From Actinopolyspora mortivallis DSM 44261 (GTDB lineage: Bacteria; Actinomycetota; Actinomycetes; Mycobacteriales; Pseudonocardiaceae), in contig NZ_KB913024.1 of NCBI RefSeq assembly GCF_000384035.1, positions 3,825,021-3,889,020 of the forward strand: 64,000 nucleotides of DNA, in the 5' to 3' direction. Under the pieces are notes generated by a model. It worked only from the letters and a program-made list of their open reading frames with translations, had not been told where the DNA came from and ran no database searches. Positions 55,215 to 64,000 of the stretch are shown here, one piece after another. How positions within the stretch are numbered: position 1 is the first letter of the stretch; each line of letters begins with the position of its first letter. A program made the position numbers and the translations under genes.

Positions 55215-56045
55215 TTACCGCCCCAGCTCGGGGGGTTTCAGCTCGGGCCGGTCGGCGACCTTCGGGTAGCGCTTGGTCAGCACTCCGTGCACGATCATGC
55301 GTTTCTCCGCCGAGTACCGGGGGTGACAGGTGGTCAGCGTGATCAACCTGCTGCGCCACTGCTCGGGAACGGTTCCACGTGGCTGGCCGGGCACCGGGTT
55401 GATCACCTCTCGGCGGGTCGGTTCCACCACGGTCCTGCCGAGCACCCCCTGGTAGGGCCCCCCGATCGGAGCCACTCCGGAACACCGCCGTCCCCGCTGC
55501 TCGGGATCCCATCCGTCGACCTCGCCGCGCAGCGGCAGCACCCGGTAGACGTACCACTGGCTGTCCGTCTCGACGACCAGCGCGTCGCAGGACTCCAGCT
55601 CGTCCAGCTCGGCGAACGGGGCCATGCGTCCGGCGCGGTGCCCGGCCACGGCGAAGTTGCCCCGTTGACCGGGCAACGCGCTCTCCGCGTAGTGACCCGG
55701 CCCGGCGGACAGCGTCGACTGGTCGGTGCCCTCCAGCACCGTGAACGGGAAGTCCGGTCCCAGGGCGGGCACGTGCAGCCGGGCGAAGCCCTCCCCGGCG
55801 ACGGGGTCGACGGGTTCCTCGGCGTCGGCGGGGTCGTGCTGCCACCGCTGTCGCAGCTGCTCGGTGGCGCGTGCCTGCTCCCGCGCGGAGAACCAGCTCG
55901 TCACCCGGAGTTCGTAGAAGACGAACAACAGCACGACCAGCCCCAGCGTGATGCACACTTCCCCGAGTCCGCGCAGCACCGGGCGCAGGCGGGACGGCCG
56001 TTCGGGTGGGGGGCTCTGTGCCGGAATCCGTGTGGTGGTCACCAT
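55215..56045 (-). CDS. class E sortase
   Basis: 276 residues. N-terminal Pro/Arg segment, one transmembrane anchor (about 30-47), then the sortase beta barrel outside the cell: LHVPALGPDFPFTVLEGT, VAGHRAGRMAPF (catalytic His), ITLTTCHPRYSAEKRMIVHG (catalytic Cys and Arg). The Tyr in PRYSAEKR after the Cys is usual for class E, which recognises LAXTG. It attaches surface proteins or pilins to peptidoglycan. Substrate genes are not in the window. Same-strand small membrane gene follows. Confidence 0.92.
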   Translation of the reverse strand: MVTTTRIPAQSPPPERPSRLRPVLRGLGEVCITLGLVVLLFVFYELRVTSWFSAREQARATEQLRQRWQHDPADAEEPVDPVAGEGFARLHVPALGPDFPFTVLEGTDQSTLSAGPGHYAESALPGQRGNFAVAGHRAGRMAPFAELDELESCDALVVETDSQWYVYRVLPLRGEVDGWDPEQRGRRCSGVAPIGGPYQGVLGRTVVEPTRREVINPVPGQPRGTVPEQWRSRLITLTTCHPRYSAEKRMIVHGVLTKRYPKVADRPELKPPELGR

Positions 56046-56309
56046 GTGCTCCTCGACCCGTTCCCCTCGTCGTGTAGGAAAGCAGCATACGGCTGTTCGG
56101 AAAATTCCGATATTGCGTTAACGTGTGGGTGCAAGAGGGTCGCCGCGGGGCGATTCGGTACGAGTTCCGGCCTCCGGCGCGGGACGGTGTCGGTTCGTCC
56201 GGATGCTCGTGAGTGGTCCCGCCGCGACGCACCGACCATGTCGAGGAGGTCGATCCGGCCGTGTGCGTAACGCGGTGGCGGGTCGGCCGAACCATCCGGC
56301 GAGGACACC

Positions 56310-56576
56310 ATGCCCAAGTCAAAGGTCCGCAAGAAGACCTCCTCTCCCCCACCGGTCGACCGCCGCACCCCGGTGAAGGCGAAGTCGGCGGGTCCCTCGC
56401 ATCCGATCTATGTCGGCGTGATGCTCGGCATGATGCTGCTGGGGCTGCTGTGGCTGGTCGTCAACTACCTGGCGGGTCCGAAGATCCCCTTCATGGCCGA
56501 GCTGGGCCCGTGGAACTTCGCCGTCGGGTTCGGGCTCATGATCATCGGACTGCTGATGACCATGAAGTGGCGGTGA
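56310..56576 (+). CDS. crgA: cell division protein CrgA
   Basis: 88 residues: MPKSKVRKK start, a basic Pro-rich N-terminus, then two transmembrane helices (about 33-53 and 66-84; [20 protein letters not shown] and [15 protein letters not shown]) joined by [18 protein letters not shown], a loop highly conserved in CrgA. It recruits FtsZ, FtsI and FtsQ partners at the septum. Its place near the pknA/pknB operon is typical of actinobacteria. Confidence 0.95.
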   Translation: MPKSKVRKKTSSPPPVDRRTPVKAKSAGPSHPIYVGVMLGMMLLGLLWLVVNYLAGPKIPFMAELGPWNFAVGFGLMIIGLLMTMKWR

Positions 56577-56627
56577 CGGCGGCGCGAAACGCCCGTCCCG
56601 GAATCACACGGGTGTAATCCATCCCCA

Positions 56628-56649
56628 TGTGGACAACTCCTGTGGACAA
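56628..56649 (+). promoter_or_regulatory. two tandem DnaA-box-like 9-mers
   Basis: TGTGGACAA occurs at 56628-56636 and again at 56641-56649, same orientation, 13 bp apart. Its reverse complement TTGTCCACA is the established Streptomyces DnaA-box consensus. They lie between crgA and a PH-like protein gene, overlapping nothing essential. Confidence 0.6.
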
Positions 56650-56664
56650 CTCGCGAGGAGAGCC

Positions 56665-57117
56665 GTGCACACTTCCGCCGACCCGTCGCGGTCGTCCACC
56701 GACCGAACCCACCGGTGGCGCTACCCGCCGGTCCTGCTCAGGCTCAACTGGGCGACGACCTGCTTCCTGGTGGTGACCACCCTGCTGGCCCCCGACGGTA
56801 TGGACCGGGTGCTCTCGGGGACGGGGGCACTGCTGATAGGTGTCGTGAGCGGGGGGCTGAGCTACCTCCAGCCGCGCCTGCGGGCGGATCCCACCGGGAT
56901 CACCGTGCGCACACTGCGCGGCCCCCGCACCTGGAGCTGGGAGCAGGTGTCGGTGCGCGGCAGGATCGTCCCCCGGCTCGGACTGAGGGTCTCCGTACTG
57001 GAGCTGGACGTCCCCGAGACCGACGTGTCCGGCGGGCTGATCGTGATAGGACGCATGGAGCTGTACGCCGATCCCTTCGAGGTCGCCGAGACGCTCAACG
57101 GGCTGAAGTCCGGCTGA
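56665..57117 (+). CDS. PH-domain-like membrane protein
   Basis: 150 residues from GTG 56665, which follows GAGGAGA; a GTG at 56629 lies inside the DnaA-like boxes and is less likely. Two transmembrane helices (about 30-70) precede a small PH-like (bPH-type) beta domain: LRADPTGITVRTLRGPRTWS, WEQVSVRGRIVP, and YADPFEVAETLNGL. This architecture is common beside crgA and rhomboid genes. Function unknown. Confidence 0.85.
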   Translation: MHTSADPSRSSTDRTHRWRYPPVLLRLNWATTCFLVVTTLLAPDGMDRVLSGTGALLIGVVSGGLSYLQPRLRADPTGITVRTLRGPRTWSWEQVSVRGRIVPRLGLRVSVLELDVPETDVSGGLIVIGRMELYADPFEVAETLNGLKSG

Positions 57118-57151
57118 TCCCACCGGGGTCCCGCACACGCTGCTCGGGCGT

Positions 57152-58075
57152 TCAGGAGAGCCGCACGCACTGCGTTTCGCCGCGCAGCGTCCCGCAGACC
57201 ACGTCGCCGAGCATGGCGTCCCGGGTGAGCATCGCGGCGAGCACCACCACCAACAGCGCCGCGAGCGCGCCCGCCTGCCACATTCCCCGCCGGTGGGCGG
57301 GCGCGTAGATCAGCGCGGCCGTGGCGGCCGTGCCGAGCACCAGCCCGCCGAGGTGACCGAGCAGCGAGATACCGGGGATGGTCACGGTCAGCAGCACGTT
57401 GATGCCGATCACCAGCAGGATCGGCCGCATGTTCAGCTTCAGCCGCCAGGCGGCCACGGCGATCCCGCCGAACAGGCCGTACAACGCGGCCGAGGCACCC
57501 ACCACCGGGGCGAACACCGCGCCGAACAGGAAGACGAACAGGCTCCCGCCGAGCAGCCCCAGCAGGTACACCGCCAGGAACCGGAGCCGGCCGAGCAGCA
57601 TCTCCAGCTCCCGGCCCACGATCCACAGCGCGACCATGTTGACCAGCAGGTGGATCATGCCCTGGTGCAGGAAGCCGGAGGTGACCACGCGCCACCACTG
57701 CCCGGCGGCCACCGGCGGGGGAGCCATCGCCCACTGCTGGAACAGCTCGGAGCGGAAATTCGCCGTGGGGGACCCGGCCTGCACGGCGGTGAACAGGAAA
57801 ATCGCGATGTTCAGCGCGATCAGCACCGGAACGAGCACCGGCTTGGTGCCCAGCCGGGCCCCGGCCACCGTCACCGGCTGCCGGGTCTCGCGCCGCGACT
57901 GCCGGAGGCAGTCCACGCAGTGGTAGCCCACGCTGGCCTCGCGCAGGCACTCCGGACAGGCGGGGCGCTCGCAACGCGTGCAACGCAGCCCCGTGGGGCG
58001 GTCCGGATGACGCACACACACCGGCATGGCGTGGGCGTCATCCGGTCCGCCGGACTGTTCGGGCGGAACGGTCAC
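57152..58075 (-). CDS. rhomboid intramembrane serine protease
   Basis: About 307 residues from GTG 58075 (58087 possible). The N-terminal 60 residues form a B-box-like zinc finger (CVRHPDRPTGLRCTRC, CPECLREASVGYHCVDC). Six or more helices follow, with WWRVVTSGFLHQGMIHLLVN, catalytic Ser in GASAALYGLFG and catalytic His in GHLGGLVLG. It cleaves membrane proteins within the bilayer; targets unknown. The zinc-finger-rhomboid fusion is the usual actinobacterial form. Confidence 0.93.
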   Translation of the reverse strand: MTVPPEQSGGPDDAHAMPVCVRHPDRPTGLRCTRCERPACPECLREASVGYHCVDCLRQSRRETRQPVTVAGARLGTKPVLVPVLIALNIAIFLFTAVQAGSPTANFRSELFQQWAMAPPPVAAGQWWRVVTSGFLHQGMIHLLVNMVALWIVGRELEMLLGRLRFLAVYLLGLLGGSLFVFLFGAVFAPVVGASAALYGLFGGIAVAAWRLKLNMRPILLVIGINVLLTVTIPGISLLGHLGGLVLGTAATAALIYAPAHRRGMWQAGALAALLVVVLAAMLTRDAMLGDVVCGTLRGETQCVRLS

Positions 58076-58132
58076 CACGAACCCCACTGCGACGGGCGGG
58101 CCCGAGCGCGGTGCGGCGCGCGCCGCGCGGGC

Positions 58133-58699
58133 TCAGGACTCCGCGGACTCTTCACCACGGTCGATGGTCACCTTCTCGATGACGATGTCGTTGACGGGAC
58201 GATCGCCCTGACCGGTGGCAGTGTGAGCGATCTCGTCCACCACGTTACGCGACTCCTGGTCGGCGACCTCGCCGAAGATGGTGTGTTTGTAGTTCAACCA
58301 CGTCGTGGGAGCCACCGAGATGAAGAACTGCGAACCGTTGGTGTTCGGCCCGGCGTTGGCCATCGCCACCAGATAGGGGCGGTTGAACTGCAACTCCGGG
58401 TGGAACTCGTCGGCGAACGTGTAGCCGGGGCCGCCACGACCGGTTCCGGTCGGATCACCGGTCTGGATCATGAACCCGTCGATGACCCGGTGGAAGATCA
58501 CACCGTCGTAGAAGGGACCGGACCGTTCGCCCCGCGCGTTGGGCTCCGTGTAGTCCACGGTCCCCTCGGCGAGCCCGACGAAGTTGGACACCGTCTTGGG
58601 GGCCTGGTTCGGGAAGAGGTTGATCCTGATGATCCCCTGGGTGGTGTGCAGGGTCGCGGTGACCGTCTTCCCCACAAGCGATCCGTTTTCTTCTGCCAC
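58133..58699 (-). CDS. ppiA: peptidyl-prolyl cis-trans isomerase (cyclophilin)
   Basis: 188 residues, cytoplasmic, from GTG 58699 with GGAGG upstream. Cyclophilin core: APKTVSNFVGLAEGT, FYDGVIFHRVIDGFMIQTGD (catalytic Arg and Phe), GPGYTFADEF, LVAMANAGPNTNGSQFFISV and HTIFGEV. It speeds prolyl isomerisation during folding. The position next to rhomboid matches other actinobacteria. Confidence 0.95.
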   Translation of the reverse strand: MAEENGSLVGKTVTATLHTTQGIIRINLFPNQAPKTVSNFVGLAEGTVDYTEPNARGERSGPFYDGVIFHRVIDGFMIQTGDPTGTGRGGPGYTFADEFHPELQFNRPYLVAMANAGPNTNGSQFFISVAPTTWLNYKHTIFGEVADQESRNVVDEIAHTATGQGDRPVNDIVIEKVTIDRGEESAES

Positions 58700-58890
58700 C
58701 CTCTCATCCTCCCATCACCGAGCACACCGGATGCCGCAGGGTGCAGGATGGAGTTTGATCGTCAGCCACGGCGCGGTACCCGGAGAGCGAGCCACACGGT
58801 CCCGTGCCGACCGTCCGCCGAACCGGCGGGACGAACAACCGGATACCCGAGTGGCCGGCTCTACGGAGCCCCGACTAGGAGGCGAGAACG

Positions 58891-59439
58891 ATGGACGAAG
58901 TCGAAACCCTGTCCCGCGCGGGCGAGAACGTGGGCAAAGCCGTGGGCACCGGGGTGCGCAGCGCCCGGCACGGTGCGCGGCGGGCCCGGCACGCCGGTTC
59001 GGAGGTGACCAGGCAGGCGGTGGCGCTGGCCGAGCAGGAGCTGGCCGCACGTGGGATCTCCACCGACGACCTGCAGGAACGGATCGCCCAGCGGGCCACC
59101 GGCATGTCCCGCAAGGAGCTGGCCAAGCGGAGCGAGAAGGCCCGCAGGAAGTGGGAGAAGCGGGCTGCCAAACAGCGTAAGCAGCTCGCCGAGGGGGCCA
59201 GGGAGTTCGCCGAGCGCATCGAGCCGGCCAAGCCCCGGCGGCGCAAGTGGCCGTGGCTGCTGTTGATCCTGGCCGGGCTGGCCGGGGCCGCCGCGGCGGC
59301 GCTGTCCCGCCGTCCCGAGGAACTGCCCCCCGAGGAGGGGAGCTTCCCCGTGGGGGACACGGGCTCGCAGCCCCCGGCCTCCTCCACCGAGAACGGCCAG
59401 GTCTCCGGGGTCCAGTCCGAGCAGGGTCAGCACCACTGA
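58891..59439 (+). CDS. basic membrane protein of unknown function
   Basis: 182 residues from ATG 58891, with AGGAGG at 58875-58880. A basic amphipathic N-terminal half (SARHGARRARHAGSEVTRQA; later KRSEKARRKWEKRAAKQRKQ) is followed by one transmembrane helix (about 125-143) and a Pro/Glu/Ser tail. It occupies the place where streptomycetes carry a DUF5324-type gene beside the cyclophilin; I infer analogy by position, not homology. A GC-rich hairpin with a short T-run follows. Confidence 0.8.
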   Translation: MDEVETLSRAGENVGKAVGTGVRSARHGARRARHAGSEVTRQAVALAEQELAARGISTDDLQERIAQRATGMSRKELAKRSEKARRKWEKRAAKQRKQLAEGAREFAERIEPAKPRRRKWPWLLLILAGLAGAAAAALSRRPEELPPEEGSFPVGDTGSQPPASSTENGQVSGVQSEQGQHH

Positions 59440-59455
59440 GACGAGTTCGACCGAG

Positions 59456-59484
59456 CCGGGCGGGTCCGTGACGGGCCCGCCCGG
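59456..59484 (+). terminator. hairpin with T-run
   Basis: CCGGGCGGG at 59456-59464 pairs perfectly with CCCGCCCGG at 59476-59484, followed by TTTCGTT. It begins 17 nt after the stop at 59439. Confidence 0.75.
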
Positions 59485-59961
59485 TTTCGTTCGTCCCCTG
59501 CCCGGAACGCGAACACCGACCGCGCGTGTCGGAAAATTCCCCCTGAAAGGACCAAAAAGAGAGCCGGAACCCGCGTCATGCCCGCCCGCCGCGCCCGTCC
59601 CGTCCACAGCGGGTGACTCCGGGGGGATCACCCGCCCCGAATACCGCATTCGGGACCCCGGTCGCCGGTGTGCACGGGAGGGCGACCGACGGGAGCGGAG
59701 GGGAACCCGAGAGCGGGGAGTCGGGTTCCCCTCCACCGGCCCACACGAACCGAGAGGACGAAAGGAGCCACTCCGCGGCGCGAACCGCGCGGCACCGCCG
59801 AGAACCCCGCCCCCTCCGCCGCGGAACGGACCCGTTCCGGACGAGGCGGACCGCACCTTCCGGGCGAGACCCACCACACGCCGAGCCCGTTGCCCGGCTG
59901 ATGTCGGGGCCGGCAGTCAGAATCACGGTGCCCGGGTTCCCGAACGGAACGGGAGGAGACG
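59485..59961. other. gene-free stretch, hairpin-rich
   Basis: No protein-like frame is seen, though several frames are open by GC bias. It starts with A-rich sequence (59530-59570). Four perfect stems then stand almost back to back in 126 nt: 59609-59616/59628-59635, 59636-59642/59648-59654, 59660-59666/59681-59687 and 59697-59710/59721-59734 (14 bp). A further palindrome lies at 59822-59839. A structured RNA or a complex terminator is possible. Confidence 0.5.
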
Positions 59962-60213
59962 ATGAGCGAGCACACCACGGACGAGGAGCTGAACCCGATC
60001 TTCGCCGAACTCACGCGCGAGATGCCCGACCCGACCGAATCCGACCTGACCGTCTCACCCCCACCGGAGTTCGCCGAACTGCTCGTCAACGAGGCACTCA
60101 GCGGCAGGCACCGTGAGAGCGAGGACGACACGGTGACCACCATCTCGGTCGCCGCCGAGGGGCAGGACTCCGCCGGAGCCGGACGGCACTCGCACGCCGA
60201 GTCCGAGCGGTAG
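59962..60213 (+). CDS. small acidic protein
   Basis: 83 residues from ATG 59962 behind a very strong GGGAGGAG. Highly acidic (many Glu/Asp, e.g. TTDEELNPIFAELTREMPDP), no cysteine, no membrane helix; the C-terminus is Ser/His-rich. Probably cytoplasmic and partly disordered. I do not recognise it. It lies 200 bp upstream of mgtE, separated by a hairpin at 60251-60270. Confidence 0.7.
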   Translation: MSEHTTDEELNPIFAELTREMPDPTESDLTVSPPPEFAELLVNEALSGRHRESEDDTVTTISVAAEGQDSAGAGRHSHAESER

Positions 60214-60250
60214 GAGTTCGCCCCGGCCGTCGGGAGCTCGGGTCACCGGC

Positions 60251-60270
60251 CCCGCCGGGCTCCCGGCGGG
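60251..60270 (+). terminator. short GC-rich hairpin
   Basis: CCCGCCGG at 60251-60258 pairs with CCGGCGGG at 60263-60270 around a GCTC loop, 37 nt after the small acidic protein's stop. Confidence 0.5.
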
Positions 60271-60413
60271 AACCCGCCTGACAGCGCCCGGGAGCACACC
60301 GCCGTATCGTGGTCAGCGGTGGGGGAACCCGGAGCACGCCACGCGCCGAGCCGGGACCGTCGACCGTGTCCGTGGGCACCGCGCACAGGCATCCCGCGAG
60401 CGAAGGGGAGAAC

Positions 60414-63243
<2,830 letters not shown>

Positions 63244-63254
63244 CGGCAGGCTCC

Positions 63255-63283
63255 GCCGCACGGTGCTTCCGGCGCCGTGCGGC
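63255..63283. terminator. bidirectional hairpin
   Basis: GCCGCACGGTG at 63255-63265 pairs with CGCCGTGCGGC at 63273-63283 (one G-U) between gdhA and the convergent DUF397 gene. Confidence 0.7.
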
Positions 63284-63288
63284 ACCGG

Positions 63289-63489
63289 TCAGCGGTCGAA
63301 ACGCCCCCCGCGCACCGCGTTCAGGAAAGCACCGAAGCCGGAGGCGCCCACCACCAGCACCGGGCCGAAGGCACCGAGCTTGCCGTCCCGCAACCCCCGC
63401 ACACCCCCACAGAAAGCCACCTCGACACAGTTGCCTCCGGCGTCGCTGAAGCTGGACTTGCGCCAAACAGCCGTGGACCAATCAAACAT
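63289..63489 (-). CDS. DUF397 domain protein
   Basis: 66 residues from ATG 63489, behind GGAGAG. It is a single DUF397 domain: WRKSSFSDAGGNCVEVAF and VRGLRDGKLG. The second strand pair of the domain is atypical here, since the usual DSK-P is replaced by DGKLGAFGPVLVV. DUF397 proteins accompany XRE regulators in actinomycetes, some as antitoxin-like or differentiation factors. No XRE gene adjoins it in the window. Confidence 0.88.
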   Translation of the reverse strand: MFDWSTAVWRKSSFSDAGGNCVEVAFCGGVRGLRDGKLGAFGPVLVVGASGFGAFLNAVRGGRFDR

Positions 63490-63569
63490 GCGCACCGCTC
63501 TCCCGTTCCCGCTGGTCCGGCACCGCGGCCAGTATCTCGGCCGAGTCCGCCCGGGTCGATCCCCCGTGT

Positions 63570-63998
63570 TCACGACCGTGGTCCCCGCTCGCGGCCCCGC
63601 GTGCGGGCGAGTTCGGCGGCGGCCACCGCACCGCGCCGGTGCGCCGGCGGGGGTTCGGCGAGGGTGATCCCCGCCTCGGTGAGCAGCGACAGGTCCAAGG
63701 TCCACGCGCGGGCCGAACGCCGTTGCCACAGCGCGAACGCCTCGTCGACGTGGGCCTCGGCCTGTTCGACGCTCATCCCGGTGACCGCACGCAGGTGTTC
63801 GAACGCGGCCTCCGCCTGACCACGTACCCGGGCCAGCCCGAAGTGCGTGGTGCGGTGACAGTCGCCGCACAGGCACACCAACCGGCGCAGCGCCTGCACC
63901 GAGCGGGTTTCGTCGTAGGACCAGCGTTCGTGGGCCTCCAGCCACCGTCCGCTCGCCCTGTCCTCACCCCGCCCGCAGATCTCACAGCGATGGCCCGC
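63570..63998 (-). CDS. HNH-type zinc-binding protein, partial
   Basis: The gene runs off the window's right edge, so the N-terminus is missing. The visible 142 residues begin with GHRCEICGRGEDRASGRW, then LEAHERWSYDET and RRLVCLCGDCHRTTHFGLAR: a treble-clef HNH-like site with CxxC pairs. A helical region follows (EAAFEHLRAVTGMSVEQAEA), as in HNH-fold proteins of unknown target. Whether it is an active nuclease is uncertain. Confidence 0.75.
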   Translation of the reverse strand, partial: AGHRCEICGRGEDRASGRWLEAHERWSYDETRSVQALRRLVCLCGDCHRTTHFGLARVRGQAEAAFEHLRAVTGMSVEQAEAHVDEAFALWQRRSARAWTLDLSLLTEAGITLAEPPPAHRRGAVAAAELARTRGRERGPRS

Positions 63999-64000
63999 CC

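Noticed and set aside
57293-59008. A 571-codon plus-strand frame across the rhomboid and cyclophilin genes
   Set aside because: Antisense shadow of two well-supported minus-strand genes.

Overview
The window is high-GC actinomycete chromosome. Codon use is strongly GC3-biased, GTG and TTG starts are common, and it carries hallmark actinobacterial genes (CrgA, a PknA/PknB operon with PASTA repeats, class E sortase, DUF397, FhaA/FhaB). The protein set looks like Pseudonocardiales, perhaps an Actinopolyspora- or Saccharopolyspora-like organism; that is inference from protein style, not a measurement.

Layout. (1) 1-2280 is a gene graveyard: one small membrane protein, then an IS701-like transposase remnant, a broken 4'-phosphopantetheinyl transferase and a frameshifted Tn3-family transposase remnant. 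(2) 2279-11000 holds msrA, an OafA-type acyltransferase, a membrane-anchored secreted protein, a 1072-residue methyltransferase/coiled-coil/two-glycosyltransferase fusion, and rtcB. (3) 11025-13786 is a small lower-GC island bounded by an 80-bp direct repeat (77/80 identical) that copies the 3' end of the neighbouring gamma-glutamyltransferase gene. It carries a secreted cysteine-rich bacteriocin-like precursor, a two-helix membrane protein (candidate immunity protein), and peptide-deformylase and thermonuclease remnants. (4) 13743-27400 is metabolic and regulatory: GGT, prolyl aminopeptidase, aldo/keto reductase, SDR, zinc alcohol dehydrogenase, TM0106-type nuclease, DUF6474, LCP protein, APH-type kinase, XRE/TPR regulator and two small conserved proteins. 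(5) 27826-38240 is accessory: a TTG-started protein of about 1008 residues joining an unknown N-terminal domain, a HAD-like domain and a C-terminal isocyanide-synthase (PvcA/DIT1) domain; a TetR regulator; an amino acid deaminase/aldolase with a divergent sugar-1,4-lactone oxidase; a protein of unknown function; and an IclR regulator downstream of a CynX/NimT-type MFS exporter. (6) 38395-41172 has two tandem CNNM/CBS transporters and tRNA-Leu(CAG). (7) 41432-51472 is the conserved origin-proximal growth operon fhaA-fhaB-pstP-rodA-pbpA-pknA-pknB, mostly translationally coupled and closed by a cUUCGg terminator. (8) 51587-58700 has an NTF2-like protein, pabA/trpG, trkH-trkA, a small membrane protein, sortase E, crgA, a PH-like protein, rhomboid protease and cyclophilin. 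(9) 58891-64000 has a membrane protein, a hairpin-rich gene-free stretch, mgtE, gdhA, DUF397 and a partial HNH-type protein.

The growth operon couples signalling (PknA/B, PstP, FHA adaptors) to elongation and septation (RodA, PbpA, CrgA). The most unusual items are the isocyanide-synthase fusion, the bacteriocin-like island bounded by the ggt-tail repeat, and a run of four adjacent hairpins at 59609-59734.
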